Shown: positions 15,829-25,250, numbered from the stretch's first letter. The stretch: DNA of 47,799 bases from Telmatospirillum sp. (GCA_009712185.1 WASQ01000049.1:1-47799), one strand, 5' to 3'. Program-made: numbers and translations. The notes: generated by a model from the sequence alone, not told the origin.

Positions 15829-17013
15829 ATGAACGACTTTGATGGCAGATGGCGCCGGACGCTGGACGACCTGGAACGGGAGGGGCGCCGCCGGCGGTTG
15901 CGCCCCGTCGAGAGGGGGGCCGGCAGTCATGTCGGGCTGGACGGGCGGACGCTCGTCAACTTTTCCTCCAATGATTATCTGGGGTTGTCCCGTCATCCGG
16001 AGCTGATCGGCCGGGCAATCGCCTTCGCCGAGCGCTATGGCGCCGGCAGCGGCGCCTCGCGGCTGGTGTGCGGCGATCTTCCCCCTTTCGCCGTTGTCGA
16101 ACGGAAGCTGGCCGCAGCCAAGGGCGCGGAGGCCGCGCTGGTGTTCGTCTCCGGCTATCAGGCCAACTCCTCGCTGTTGCCCGCATTGTTCGACAGCCGT
16201 GTGCTGGGAGGGGAGCCTCTGGTTTATTGCGATCGCCTGATCCATGCCAGCCTGATCCAGGGCTGTCTGGCCGCCGGGGTGCGTCAGATCCGCTTCCGCC
16301 ACAACGACCTCCAGCATCTGGCCGATCTGCTGGCCGCCGACGCCGACAAGGACCGGCCGCGTTTCATCATCACCGAGACGGTGTTCAGCATGGACGGCGA
16401 CCGGGCGGACCTCGACGGGCTTCGCACCCTGGCCGACCGGTATGGCGCGTTCCTGTTCCTGGACGAAGCGCATGCCACGGGGGTTCTGGGGGCCGGCGGT
16501 TTCGGGCTCGCCCACGGATTGGCGGGGCCGCAGTGTCTGGTTCTCGGCACTTTCAGCAAGGCTCTGGGCGGTTTCGGCGCCTATGTGGCGTGCAGCGCAG
16601 CCTTGCGCGACTATCTGATCAACCGCTGTCCCGGAATGATCTATGCGACCGCCCTGCCGCCGGCCGTTCTGGGAGCCATGGACGCGGCCCTTGATCTGGT
16701 TCCCGCTCTGGACGAAGCCCGGGACCGGCTGGCGGCCACCGCCGCCCGGTTCCGCGAGGCCATGGCCGGGGCCGGACTCGATACCGGCGCCTCCTCAACC
16801 CAGATCGTTCCGGTCATGCTGGGCGCCGAGGACCGGGCGCTTGCCGTCGCGCGCGGGCTGGAGGAGGAGGGATTGCTGGGGGTGGCGATCCGTCCGCCGA
16901 CCGTGCCGCCGGGGGGCAGCCGCATCCGCCTCGCTTTTTCGGCCGGACATACCGGGGACGAGGTCGACCGGCTGATCCGGGCCGTGATCCGTCTCGCCGG
17001 GAGGGCCGGGTGA
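15829..17013 (+). CDS. bioF: 8-amino-7-oxononanoate synthase
   Basis: BioF condenses pimeloyl-ACP with L-alanine to make KAPA, the first step of biotin ring assembly. It is a 394-residue PLP enzyme of the alpha-oxoamine synthase family. Visible are [16 protein letters not shown] near the N terminus, [11 protein letters not shown], the cofactor-binding [12 protein letters not shown], and the PLP lysine in [15 protein letters not shown]. The open frame begins at 15817 with TTG, but ATG 15829 is the likelier start. It leads the operon bioF-bioH-like-bioC-bioD-bioA and overlaps the next gene by 4 bases. Confidence 0.94.
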   Translation: MNDFDGRWRRTLDDLEREGRRRRLRPVERGAGSHVGLDGRTLVNFSSNDYLGLSRHPELIGRAIAFAERYGAGSGASRLVCGDLPPFAVVERKLAAAKGAEAALVFVSGYQANSSLLPALFDSRVLGGEPLVYCDRLIHASLIQGCLAAGVRQIRFRHNDLQHLADLLAADADKDRPRFIITETVFSMDGDRADLDGLRTLADRYGAFLFLDEAHATGVLGAGGFGLAHGLAGPQCLVLGTFSKALGGFGAYVACSAALRDYLINRCPGMIYATALPPAVLGAMDAALDLVPALDEARDRLAATAARFREAMAGAGLDTGASSTQIVPVMLGAEDRALAVARGLEEEGLLGVAIRPPTVPPGGSRIRLAFSAGHTGDEVDRLIRAVIRLAGRAG

Positions 17014-17735
17014 GGCCTGTTCTGCTTCTGGTTCACGGCTGGGGTTTCGACGCCACCTTCTGGGATCCGTTACGCGATGCGCTGGCGGGGCCGGACGGGA
17101 TCGAAACCCTGGCCTGGAACCTGGGATTCAGGGGCGTCCCGTCGATGCCCGTCCCGCCGCCGGGTCGCCCGCTGGTGGCTGTCGGCCATTCCCTGGGCTT
17201 CCTCTGGCTGCTGACGCAATGCCCTCGGGAGACCCTGGGCCGGCCTTCGAACGGGCCGTGGGGCCGGCCGTGGGATCGGCTGGTGGCGATCAACGGATTT
17301 CCCCGCTTTACCGCCGCTTCCGACTTTCCCGCCGGTGTCGCGCCGCGTCTTCTTGACCGGATGATCGCCCGTTTCGATCAGGCCCCCCGGGAGGTCTATC
17401 GCGATTTCATGGTGCGTTGCGGCAGCGGCGAGCCCGGCTGCGACGGACTTGATCCTCCGCGTCTGATGGAGGGGCTCAGGGGCTTGCGACATTGGGACGG
17501 GCGGGGCAGGATGGCCGGTCTTGGGGAGGTGTCCCTGGTTCTTGCCGGCACGCATGATCCTATCGTGCCGGAGCCCATGAGCCGGGCCGCCTTCCCGGCC
17601 CGGGACATCGCCTGGCATGACGGCGGCCATCTGCTGCCCAGTCAGGATCCCGTCTGGTGCGCCGGGCATCTCCGCCGGTTGTGCCTCACTCTGGAGGAGA
17701 TCGGACCGGCGCCGGCGGCGCCGGGCGAGGGTTGA
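17010..17735 (+). CDS. Alpha/beta hydrolase, BioH/BioG-like pimeloyl-ACP esterase
   Basis: The 241-residue product starts with GTG overlapping the bioF stop. It shows LLLVHGWGFDATFW (oxyanion-hole HGWG), the nucleophile elbow VAVGHSLGFLW with Ser61, an acid in GTHDPIVPE and the histidine in HDGGHLLPSQ, so the catalytic triad is complete. Its place between bioF and bioC implies that it cleaves pimeloyl-ACP methyl ester to release pimeloyl-ACP, the job of BioH, BioG or similar esterases. Which isozyme family it belongs to cannot be decided by eye, so no symbol is given. It ends directly before bioC. Confidence 0.82.
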   Translation: MRPVLLLVHGWGFDATFWDPLRDALAGPDGIETLAWNLGFRGVPSMPVPPPGRPLVAVGHSLGFLWLLTQCPRETLGRPSNGPWGRPWDRLVAINGFPRFTAASDFPAGVAPRLLDRMIARFDQAPREVYRDFMVRCGSGEPGCDGLDPPRLMEGLRGLRHWDGRGRMAGLGEVSLVLAGTHDPIVPEPMSRAAFPARDIAWHDGGHLLPSQDPVWCAGHLRRLCLTLEEIGPAPAAPGEG

Positions 17736-18512
17736 ATGAACGACAGCAATTCCGAACAGCGTAAACATCGCATCGCCCGGTCCTTCTCGTCGCGGGCGGG
17801 CGGCTATGACTCCGCGGCCGACGTGCAATGGCTGGTCTCCATGCGTCTGGCGGAGCGGATCAAGGCCCTTCCTCTTCCCCCCGCCTGCCGCATCCTGGAA
17901 ATCGGTTGCGGGACCGGGTTCCTCAGTACCCGTCTGGCCGAAGCCTTTCCCGAGGCGGAACTGGTGCTGACCGACATCGCGCCCTCGATGCTGGAACGGT
18001 GCCGGGCCAAGGTCGGCAACCGGCCCCGCTATCGCGTGCTCGACGGCGAACGGCCCCAGGGTCTCGATGGACCGTTCGACCTGATCGCCTCCAATCTCGC
18101 CTTTCAGTGGTTTGTCGATATCCGCGAAGGGCTGGCGCGCCTCAGCGAATTGCTGGCGCCCGGCGGCCGGATCATGTTCGCCACGCTGGGGCAGAAGACA
18201 TTCGGCGAATGGCGCGATGCCCATGATTCCCTGGGGCTCACCTGCGGCACGCCCGAATATCCGGGGGCAGGCGACTTCCCCTGGCCGGCCGGGTCCCGCC
18301 ACGGCATGGAGGAGGAACTGATCCGTCAGCCCTATGACGATGGCCACGACTTCGTGAAGACCTTAAAGGCGCTGGGAGCCGGAGAACCCGCTCCCGGACA
18401 CCATCCCTTGTCGCCCGGCGCCTTCCGGCGCCTGCTGGCATCGCTGGAGGGCGGATTCGCCGCAACGTATCACATACTATATGGCGAGTTGATCGCCGGA
18501 GGACAATCGTGA
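17736..18512 (+). CDS. bioC: Malonyl-ACP O-methyltransferase
   Basis: BioC methylates the free carboxyl of malonyl-ACP with SAM, so that fatty-acid synthesis can build the pimeloyl chain. The 258-residue protein begins with the BioC-typical KHRIARSFSSRAGGYDSAADVQ, followed by the SAM motif ILEIGCGTGFLSTRL, the acidic VLTDIAPSML, and DLIASNLAFQWF. It starts immediately at the end of the hydrolase gene and its stop overlaps the GTG of bioD. Its neighbours leave little doubt about the role. Confidence 0.92.
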   Translation: MNDSNSEQRKHRIARSFSSRAGGYDSAADVQWLVSMRLAERIKALPLPPACRILEIGCGTGFLSTRLAEAFPEAELVLTDIAPSMLERCRAKVGNRPRYRVLDGERPQGLDGPFDLIASNLAFQWFVDIREGLARLSELLAPGGRIMFATLGQKTFGEWRDAHDSLGLTCGTPEYPGAGDFPWPAGSRHGMEEELIRQPYDDGHDFVKTLKALGAGEPAPGHHPLSPGAFRRLLASLEGGFAATYHILYGELIAGGQS

Positions 18513-19120
18513 AAGGTGTATTTGTGACCGGGACCGACACCGGTATCGGCAAGACCATGGTGTCGGCCTGGCTGGTGAAATCCTGGAATGCCGACTACTG
18601 GAAGCCGGTGCAGTCCGGCATCGCCGAGGGTGCGGATGCCGATGTGGTCAGGATCGTGGCGCCGCAGGCGGTCATCCATCCCAGCGCCCATACGCTGACC
18701 GAACCTTTGTCGCCGCATGAGGCGGCCCGTCTCGACGGCGTGACGCTGTCGCTCGACGACTTCCATCTGCCGGTAACCGACCGCCCGCTGGTGGTGGAGG
18801 GGGCCGGCGGCGCGCTGGTGCCGCTCAACGACCACGATCTGATGGCGGACCTGATGATCCGCCTCGGCCTTCCCGTGGTCGTGGTGGCGCGCAGCGGTCT
18901 TGGCACCATCAATCATACGTTGCTGACGCTGGAGGCGTTGGCGCGGCGGTCGGTGCCGGTGATCGGCGTGGTGATGAGCGGGACCCCGAACGACGCCAAC
19001 CGCAAGGCGATCGAGCATTTTTCCAGTCAGACCGTGGTTGGCCAGTTGCCGCTGCTGGACGGGGCCGAGGGGCTCAGGGAGTATCCGCCGCTGGCCTGGC
19101 GGCCGTTTCCCGCCAACTGA
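18509..19120 (+). CDS. bioD: Dethiobiotin synthetase
   Basis: BioD uses ATP and CO2 to close the ureido ring of dethiobiotin from DAPA. The 203-residue product begins with GTG inside the bioC stop (GTGA). It has the P-loop FVTGTDTGIGKTMVSAWLV at the N terminus, YWKPVQSG, and VVEGAGGALVPL, all signature segments of BioD. The C-terminal substrate/nucleotide part is of normal length. Confidence 0.94.
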   Translation: MKGVFVTGTDTGIGKTMVSAWLVKSWNADYWKPVQSGIAEGADADVVRIVAPQAVIHPSAHTLTEPLSPHEAARLDGVTLSLDDFHLPVTDRPLVVEGAGGALVPLNDHDLMADLMIRLGLPVVVVARSGLGTINHTLLTLEALARRSVPVIGVVMSGTPNDANRKAIEHFSSQTVVGQLPLLDGAEGLREYPPLAWRPFPAN

Positions 19121-19191
19121 CCGGCGGCCGGCCCCATTACGGCCCGCCCCTCACGGGTCGGCCGCTTTCCTGTTTGTAAGGAGTAGTCCCC

Positions 19192-20493
19192 TTGTCCGAT
19201 TCCCTTTCCGACAGCGATATCGTCGCCCTTGACCGGCGCCATGTCTGGCATCCCTACACGCAGGAATACACTGCCCCCGAGCCGCTGGTGGCGTCGTCGG
19301 GCCAGGGTGCGCGGATCGTTCTAGGGGACGGCCGGCCGCTGATCGATCTCGTCTCCTCCTGGTGGGTCAATCTGCACGGGCATGCGCATCCGGAGATCGT
19401 GCGGGCGGTCGCGGAGCAGGCGGCGCGTCTCGAACAGGTGATCTTCGCCGACTTCACCCATGCTCCGGCGGCGCGGCTGGCGGCGGGTCTGGCGGCCATC
19501 CTGCCGGGCGATCTCGACCGGGTGTTCTATTCCGACAACGGTTCCACGGCCGTCGAGGTGGCGCTCAAGGTGGCGTTGCAATTTTTCGCCAACCGGGGCG
19601 AGGCGGGCCGGACCCGGCTTCTGGCGTTCGAGGGCGGCTATCACGGCGACACCGTCGGCGCCATGTCGGTGGGGAAAAGTTCCGGCTATTTCCGGGCCTG
19701 GGAAAATCTGCTGTTCCCGGTGAACATGCTGCCCTATCCGGCGACCTTCCTGGGCGACGGGGAAGTCGAAAGCCGCGAGGCGGCGGCCTATGAGGCGCTG
19801 GAGCGGGAGCTGACGGACGATGTCGCCGCCGTGATCATCGAACCCCTGATCCAGGGCGCCGCGGGCATGCGGATGTGCCGGCCGGAGTTCCTGAAAGGGC
19901 TGGCGGAGCGGGTGCGGGCCGCCGGCGCGCTGCTGATCTTCGACGAGGTGATGACGGGGTTCGGCCGCACCGGCGACCTGTTCGCCTGCCTCAAGGCCGG
20001 CGTTCAGCCGGACATGGTGTGCCTGTCGAAGGGCCTGACCGGCGGGTTCCTGCCGATGGGGGCGACCGTGGTCCGGGAGCCGATCCATCAGGCGTTTCTG
20101 GGACAGAGCCTGCGTCAGGCGTTTCTGCACGGGCATTCCTATACCGCCAATCCCCTGGGCTGCGCCGCCGGTCTGGCGTCGCTCGCGCTGTTGCTGGATC
20201 CCGACTGCACCCGCCGGAGGGCCGAAATCGAAGCGATCCATCGCGATCGGCTGGCGGCGCTCGGCGGGCGCTGGGGATTTTTCCGGCCGCGCCTTGCGGG
20301 GACGGTCGCGGCGGTCGATCTGGGTGACGGCGGCTATGACAGCGCCGACGGACCCCGGATCAAGCGGTTCTTTCTGGAGCGCGGCTTCATCATGCGGCCC
20401 ATGGGGCCGGTGGCCTATTTCCTGCCGCCCTACTGCCTGGAGCCGGCCGATCTTCACCGGGCCTGGGACACCTTGGAGGCCGCGGTTTCCTGA
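19192..20493 (+). CDS. bioA: Adenosylmethionine-8-amino-7-oxononanoate transaminase
   Basis: BioA transfers an amino group from SAM to KAPA, giving DAPA. The 433-residue PLP class III aminotransferase shows the BioA opening RHVWHPYTQE, DLVSSWWVNLHGHAHPEI, the SDNGSTAVEVALK pocket, GYHGDTVGAMSVG, the aspartate in LLIFDEVMTGFGRTG, the PLP lysine in CLSKGLTGGFLPM and the HGHSYTANPLGC segment. It starts with TTG at 19192 behind a good AAGGAG about 8 bases ahead; no ATG fits better. It closes the biotin operon, 71 bases after bioD. Confidence 0.95.
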   Translation: MSDSLSDSDIVALDRRHVWHPYTQEYTAPEPLVASSGQGARIVLGDGRPLIDLVSSWWVNLHGHAHPEIVRAVAEQAARLEQVIFADFTHAPAARLAAGLAAILPGDLDRVFYSDNGSTAVEVALKVALQFFANRGEAGRTRLLAFEGGYHGDTVGAMSVGKSSGYFRAWENLLFPVNMLPYPATFLGDGEVESREAAAYEALERELTDDVAAVIIEPLIQGAAGMRMCRPEFLKGLAERVRAAGALLIFDEVMTGFGRTGDLFACLKAGVQPDMVCLSKGLTGGFLPMGATVVREPIHQAFLGQSLRQAFLHGHSYTANPLGCAAGLASLALLLDPDCTRRRAEIEAIHRDRLAALGGRWGFFRPRLAGTVAAVDLGDGGYDSADGPRIKRFFLERGFIMRPMGPVAYFLPPYCLEPADLHRAWDTLEAAVS

Positions 20494-20550
20494 CCCGGGG
20501 GGCTCCGGAATGCCGCTCGCGCCCCGGTGGAAGCATCCGGTCCGAGGCCC

Positions 20551-21864
20551 TCAGGCGGCGGACGGATCCGCCAGCATGTCCCTGAGGCGCGCCAGAGTTT
20601 CCTCGCGGCCGGCGCGGTAGTCGCCCTCCTCCCACCACCGTTCCAGACGGTCGAGGAGGGCGCCGATGGCGGGGCCGTGCGGGACGCCAAGGTCCAGCAG
20701 ATCCTGTCCATGGACCGGCAGATCCACCGGCTGCCAGGTGTCGGCCAGATCGAGAAGTCCGGTCCAGTGACGGGTTTCTCTGCTCTGCACCGCCGCGCCC
20801 GAGGCCCGGTTGGCGGCCCAGGCGAGCAGGACCAGATCGCGAAACAGCGGCACCCCGGTTCGGTGCAGAAGACGCCGCGCCGCCTTGTCATCCATATCGA
20901 GCGTGGGGGCGATTTTCGGTGCCGCCATGGCGACGAGCCGGGCGGCATCGCGGTTCGACAGCTTCAACCGGTCCGCGACCCGATGCGCGCCATCGGCATC
21001 GGGTCCCAGGATCGCCGCCAGATGGCGCAGCGGATCGACGGCGATCCCCGGGCGCACCAGACCGCGCGTCTCCAGGAACACCAGGACCCGCAGCCGGCCG
21101 AAATCACCGGCCTCGGGCAGCAGATGGGGCAGGACCCGTTCGCCCCGCATCAGCACCAGAACGCCCGCCGGATCGGGCGCCTGCAACAGCTTCATGACCT
21201 CGCCGCAGCATCGCTCGCCCGACAGTCCGGCCAGCTTCGGCGCCTGGGCGCGACAGGCCGCCAGGGCATCGATGTCGGCGGGGGGGTGGCCGTAATGGGC
21301 GTAGAAGCGGAAATAGCGCAACAGGCGGAGAACGTCCTCCTCGATGCGCTGCAGGGCATTGCCGACGAAGCGGATCCGCCCGGCGCCAAGATCCGCCAGC
21401 CCCCCGAAGGGGTCGTAGATCATGCGGTCGGGGCGGCAGAACATGGCATTGATGGTGAAGTCCCGCCGCGCCGCATCGGCGGTCCAGTCGTCGGTGAATT
21501 CGACCCGGGCGTGGCGGCCGAAGGTTTCGACGTCGCAGCGCAGGGTCGTGATCTCGAAATGGGCGCGCCCGATGACCGCTGTCACCGTACCATGCGCGAT
21601 GCCGGTTGGAATCGCGCGGATGCCGGCGGCGGCCAGCAGCTCCATGACCCGGTCCGGCGGGCTGTGGGTCGCGATGTCGATGTCTCGGATCGGGCGGCCC
21701 AGGATGGCGTCGCGCACGCAGCCGCCGACGAACCGGGCCTCGGATCCGTCGGCGGTCAGCGCGGCGATGACCGCCCGCGTGGCCGGGGCCTCCATCCAGT
21801 CCTGCGGGGACAACTGGCCGACCGGGGTATCGGGAGGAAGCCCGTCGAGAGGGGAGCCGCCCAT
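20551..21864 (-). CDS. cca: CCA-adding tRNA nucleotidyltransferase
   Basis: This class II nucleotidyltransferase adds or repairs the CCA end of tRNAs. From ATG 21864 it has 437 residues. The catalytic domain shows EARFVGGCVRDAILGRPIRDIDIATH, with the GG and DxD motifs, then RRDFTINAMFCRPDRMIYDPFGGLADL and RIEEDVLRLLRYFRFYA. The C-terminal half is the helical tRNA-binding body. The frame is open upstream to 21936, overlapping the DUF6111 gene, but MGGSPLDGL is the likelier start. The 1-base junction to the preceding gene points to one operon with DUF6111, NUDIX and DUF1285, an order common in Rhodospirillales. Confidence 0.93.
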   Translation of the reverse strand: MGGSPLDGLPPDTPVGQLSPQDWMEAPATRAVIAALTADGSEARFVGGCVRDAILGRPIRDIDIATHSPPDRVMELLAAAGIRAIPTGIAHGTVTAVIGRAHFEITTLRCDVETFGRHARVEFTDDWTADAARRDFTINAMFCRPDRMIYDPFGGLADLGAGRIRFVGNALQRIEEDVLRLLRYFRFYAHYGHPPADIDALAACRAQAPKLAGLSGERCCGEVMKLLQAPDPAGVLVLMRGERVLPHLLPEAGDFGRLRVLVFLETRGLVRPGIAVDPLRHLAAILGPDADGAHRVADRLKLSNRDAARLVAMAAPKIAPTLDMDDKAARRLLHRTGVPLFRDLVLLAWAANRASGAAVQSRETRHWTGLLDLADTWQPVDLPVHGQDLLDLGVPHGPAIGALLDRLERWWEEGDYRAGREETLARLRDMLADPSAA

Positions 21865-21865
21865 G

Positions 21866-22138
21866 TCAGCGGATTCCGCCGGGGACCAGATGTCCCTGCT
21901 CGTCGACATGCGCCGGCTGATAACTACCTGTCGCATAGCCGCCGCGCATGGCGCCGCCGATGGTGATGACCAGCGTCAGGACCACGCCCGCCGCCAGAAG
22001 CCAACTGATCGGTACGCTTTGCCAGCCGGGGCCCGTCTGGCCCAGCCGTCTGGCCCGGCTCTGCGCGAAGATCAGCCACAGCAGCCAGAGCGCCGTCGGC
22101 AGAAAGATCGGCAGGATATATTCGATCAGGATGCGCAT
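21866..22138 (-). CDS. DUF6111-like small membrane protein
   Basis: The 90-residue product begins MRILIEYILPIFLPTALWLLWLIFAQ, a first membrane segment, followed by a basic loop and a second segment at about 44-64 (ISWLLAAGVVLTLVITIGGAM), then a polar GSYQPAHVDEQGHLVPGGIR end. This is the pattern of the alphaproteobacterial DUF6111 family, whose function is unknown. Its start overlaps the end of the NUDIX gene by 13 bases and its stop is next to the cca start, so it is translated within that operon. Confidence 0.78.
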   Translation of the reverse strand: MRILIEYILPIFLPTALWLLWLIFAQSRARRLGQTGPGWQSVPISWLLAAGVVLTLVITIGGAMRGGYATGSYQPAHVDEQGHLVPGGIR

Positions 22139-22809
22139 CGATCGCAGAGCGCCTCGTAGAGATTGACCAGGATGGCGGCTGTGGCGCCCCAGATATAGCG
22201 GTCCTGGTAGGGCATGGCGTAAAAGAATCGCTTTTCACCCGACGGCGTGTCGCGCGAATGCCGCTGATGGTTGGCCGGGTCCAGGATGAAAGAGAGGGGG
22301 ACCTCGAAAACGTCCTTCACCTCGAAACTGTCGGGGGCCAGGGTGAAGGGGGGGGTGATCATGCCGACCACCGGGACGATACGGAAATTCGTGACGGTCA
22401 CGTAATCGTCAAGCCGTCCCAGAATGTCGATCGCTCCGGGCGGCAGGCCGATTTCCTCTTCGGTTTCGCGCAGGGCCGCCGCCGTCGGATCGGCGTCCGC
22501 CTCCTCCTGGCGTCCGCCGGGAAAGCTGATCTGACCGGGATGATGGGCAAGATGGGCGGTTCGCTGGGTGAGAAGAATGGTCAGGCCATCGTCACGGCGG
22601 ACCAGAGGCACCAGGACGGCGGCCGGAACCGGCGTCACGGCGGCCGGCGGCAATCCTCCGTCCCGGCTTTGTGCCAGCCGGGAGGATGTCTCCGCGTCCG
22701 AGCGGGGGTGTGGACGGGGACTGCGGCCGTTCAGCGCGCGGGCGATGGTGTCGCGGGTCAGATCACTGTGTCCAGCCTGCCCAGCGGGAAAAAAAGTCCG
22801 GTACTCCAT
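22126..22809 (-). CDS. NUDIX hydrolase, CoA pyrophosphatase type
   Basis: The Nudix box GGRQEEADADPTAAALRETEEEIGL fits GX5EX7REUXEEXGU, and the preceding LTQRTAHLAHHPGQISFPGG with the downstream LDDYVTVTNFRIVPVVG marks the NudL/CoA-diphosphatase group that cleaves coenzyme A to 4'-phosphopantetheine and 3',5'-ADP. The ATG at 22809 gives 227 residues but overlaps DUF1285 by 52 bases. An in-frame CTG at 22761, within the DUF1285 stop as CTGA, would begin LTRDTIARAL and is a possible real start. Confidence 0.87.
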   Translation of the reverse strand: MEYRTFFPAGQAGHSDLTRDTIARALNGRSPRPHPRSDAETSSRLAQSRDGGLPPAAVTPVPAAVLVPLVRRDDGLTILLTQRTAHLAHHPGQISFPGGRQEEADADPTAAALRETEEEIGLPPGAIDILGRLDDYVTVTNFRIVPVVGMITPPFTLAPDSFEVKDVFEVPLSFILDPANHQRHSRDTPSGEKRFFYAMPYQDRYIWGATAAILVNLYEALCDRCAS

Positions 22810-23315
22810 ACTCCGTACAACCGCTCCTGCCCGACGGCCTCTTCCAGGCCAAGGCCCACCAGCTCATAATAGACCGAACGCGTCAGTCTGGCTTCCAATC
22901 CTTCGCGCACCGTCAGATAGGGCGGCGCTCCGTCCCTGTTACAGACGATCCTCAAGGGATGATCCCGGTCCAGTGGAATGATTTCGTCAACGTTGGTGCG
23001 GAAACTGAACACGCAATCGCGTCCCGATCCACAGGTGAACAGCTCGACCGCCAGGAACGGGACGTCCTCGACCTCGATTTCGCCCTCCTCGGTGGGGGTG
23101 ACCAGCCAGTAGGATCCATCGGACCGGCGGGTCAGCGTCGAGGCGAACAGGCACACCATCTCTTTGCGGGGTATCGGGGTGCCGTGATAAAACCATTTAC
23201 CGTCACGGGCGATCTTCATATCGATCCGTCCGTGGTTGACCCGGTCCGTTCCCGTATCTCCGCCCGCCTGGTCGATGCCCGATTGGATCCGATTCATGCC
23301 TCTGCCATTTCGCAT
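22758..23315 (-). CDS. DUF1285 family protein
   Basis: The 185-residue product contains MKIARDGKWFYHGTPIPRKEMVCLFASTL and SYWLVTPTEEGEIEVEDVPFLAVEL, the hallmarks of DUF1285, a small beta-rich family of unknown biochemical role found in proteobacteria. The start at 23315 has GGGA 6 bases ahead; ATG 23297 is an alternative. It is the first gene of the minus-strand operon leading to cca and is divergent from moxR, only about 11-20 bases away, so the two promoters must overlap or lie inside the coding ends. Confidence 0.83.
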   Translation of the reverse strand: MRNGRGMNRIQSGIDQAGGDTGTDRVNHGRIDMKIARDGKWFYHGTPIPRKEMVCLFASTLTRRSDGSYWLVTPTEEGEIEVEDVPFLAVELFTCGSGRDCVFSFRTNVDEIIPLDRDHPLRIVCNRDGAPPYLTVREGLEARLTRSVYYELVGLGLEEAVGQERLYGVWSTGLFFPLGRLDTVI

Positions 23316-23335
23316 AAGTTCCCGGAGTGATCAGC

Positions 23336-24376
23336 GTGACTTCCCGTCCCCAATCCGCGGCGATAGAGCCTTCCGTCAATACCGTCCCGCCGGACCTGTC
23401 TACTAAAGTGGTGGAGGAGGTCGACCGGCTCAATAGCCGTCTCAAGGAAGCGCGCGAAGTGATCGGACGCGTGATCTTCGGCCAGACAAAAGTTGTCGAT
23501 CAAAGCATTATCACGCTGCTGGCCGGGGGTCACGCGCTGCTGATCGGGGTGCCGGGCCTTGCCAAGACCCGGCTGGTCCAGACGCTGGGCGTCGTCTTCG
23601 GGCTGGATGCGAAGCGCGTCCAGTTCACCCCCGATCTGATGCCGGCCGATATCCTGGGGTCCGAGGTGCTGGAGGAGGCGGCCGACGGCGGCCGTTCATT
23701 CCGCTTCATTGCGGGGCCGGTGTTCTGCCAGCTTTTGATGGCCGATGAGATCAACCGCGCCAGTCCCCGCACGCAGTCGGCCCTGTTGCAGGCCATGCAG
23801 GAACGCAAAGTCAGCATTGCCGGGCAATACCATGATCTGCCGGCGCCGTTTCATGTCCTGGCGACGCAAAATCCGCTGGAGCAGGAGGGGACCTACCCTC
23901 TGCCGGAGGCGCAGCTCGACCGTTTCCTGCTGCAAATCGATGTGGGCTATCCCGACCTGGAGGCCGAACGGCGGATGCTGATCGCGACCACCGGCGTCGC
24001 CGAGGACAGGCCCCATCCGGTCTTTTCCGCCGCCGATCTTGCGCAGGCGCAGCATCTGGTCCGGCAGGTCCCGGTCGGTGACAGTGTGGTCGGGGCGATC
24101 CTGACCCTGGTCCGGGCCGGGCGTCCGGAGGATAGTCCGCTGGATCTGGTGCGCCGCCATGTCGCCTGGGGCCCGGGACCCCGGGCCGCCCAGGCCCTGA
24201 TGCTGGCCGTGCGGGCCCGTGCCCTCCTCGATGGCCGTCTGGCGCCATCGGTGGAGGATGTGATCGCGCTGGCCCAGCCGGTTTTGCAGCATCGCATGGC
24301 GCTGGGGTTTGCGGCGCGGGCCGAGGGTGTCTCGGTCGCCGACGTCATTGCCGCCCTGGTCGCCCTGGTGTCGTGA
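23336..24376 (+). CDS. MoxR-family AAA+ ATPase
   Basis: MoxR ATPases act as chaperones, usually with VWA-domain partners. About 346 residues here include VIFGQTKVVDQSI, Walker A LLIGVPGLAKTRLV, RVQFTPDLMPADILG, Walker B LLMADEINRASPRTQSALLQAMQE and the sensor LATQNPLEQEGTYPLPEAQLDRFLL. GTG 23336 has GGAG about 8 bases upstream and is preferred; GTG 23327 is also in frame. The stop overlaps the start of the DUF58 gene (ATGA-like), forming a moxR-DUF58-DUF4159-membrane protein operon that is common in alphaproteobacteria, with a suspected role in the envelope. Confidence 0.93.
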   Translation: MTSRPQSAAIEPSVNTVPPDLSTKVVEEVDRLNSRLKEAREVIGRVIFGQTKVVDQSIITLLAGGHALLIGVPGLAKTRLVQTLGVVFGLDAKRVQFTPDLMPADILGSEVLEEAADGGRSFRFIAGPVFCQLLMADEINRASPRTQSALLQAMQERKVSIAGQYHDLPAPFHVLATQNPLEQEGTYPLPEAQLDRFLLQIDVGYPDLEAERRMLIATTGVAEDRPHPVFSAADLAQAQHLVRQVPVGDSVVGAILTLVRAGRPEDSPLDLVRRHVAWGPGPRAAQALMLAVRARALLDGRLAPSVEDVIALAQPVLQHRMALGFAARAEGVSVADVIAALVALVS

Positions 24377-25245
24377 TGGCCTTGTCCGGGCGGGACCTGC
24401 TGGAACGGGCGCAAGCCCAGGCCGCCCCGTTGCCGCCGTTGCTGGTCGAGGCCCTGCGGGTGGCCGAGGCGACCCTTCAGGGCGCCCACGGCCGCCGGCG
24501 CAGCGGCCCCGGCGACAGTTTCTGGCAATTCCGACGCTATCAGCCGGGTGATCCGGCGACCTCGATCGACTGGCGCCAGTCGGCGCGTTCCGACGCCCTA
24601 TATGTCCGTGAGACCGAATGGGCCGCGGCCCAGACCGTCATGATCTGGCCGGATCCGTCTCCTTCGATGCAATGGTCGTCGCGGAAGCCCCTGCCGGCCA
24701 AGCGCGACCGCGCCTTGCTGCTGGCGCTGTCGCTGGCGGTGCTGCTGGTCGATGCCGGGGAACGGGTGGGGCTGCTGGGGGACGCGCTGGCGCCGGTAGG
24801 GGGACACCCTTTGCTGCCGCGTCTGGCCGGAGCCCTCGTCGCCCAGGCGGAAAGCCCTTCCTGGCCGGTGGCGGCGACACCGCCACGTCAAAGCCGCGTG
24901 CTGCTGTTGTCCGATTTCCTGGTGGAGGCGGAGGCCCTGGCCACAACCCTGACCACCTGGGCGGGACAGGGGGTGTCGGGTTATCTGGTTCACGTCATCG
25001 ATCCGGCCGAGGAAACACTCCCCTATGAGGGACGGGTCCGGTTCTCGGGGCTGGAGGGGGAAGCCGATTATCTCGCCACCCGGGCGGAGGCGTTGCGCGA
25101 CGCCTACCGGGACCGGTTCGCCCGGCATTGCGAGGATCTCCGCGCCATCGCCCGGCCGCTGGGGTGGGGGATCATCCGCCACCGCACGGACGAACCCGTG
25201 GGCGAGGCCCTGGCCGCCCTGCATCGCATGCTGTCGGGACGCTAA
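24373..25245 (+). CDS. DUF58 domain protein
   Basis: The 290-residue product contains HGRRRSGPGDSFWQFRRYQPGDPATSIDWRQSARSDALYVRE, the DUF58 signature, then VMIWPDPSPSM, a degenerate metal-site motif (DxSxSM) of a VWA-like fold. No transmembrane segment is needed for this type. DUF58 proteins are regular partners of MoxR ATPases. The start is GTG 24373 or ATG 24376, each overlapping the moxR stop. Confidence 0.9.
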   Translation: MMALSGRDLLERAQAQAAPLPPLLVEALRVAEATLQGAHGRRRSGPGDSFWQFRRYQPGDPATSIDWRQSARSDALYVRETEWAAAQTVMIWPDPSPSMQWSSRKPLPAKRDRALLLALSLAVLLVDAGERVGLLGDALAPVGGHPLLPRLAGALVAQAESPSWPVAATPPRQSRVLLLSDFLVEAEALATTLTTWAGQGVSGYLVHVIDPAEETLPYEGRVRFSGLEGEADYLATRAEALRDAYRDRFARHCEDLRAIARPLGWGIIRHRTDEPVGEALAALHRMLSGR

Positions 25246-25250
25246 GGCCT

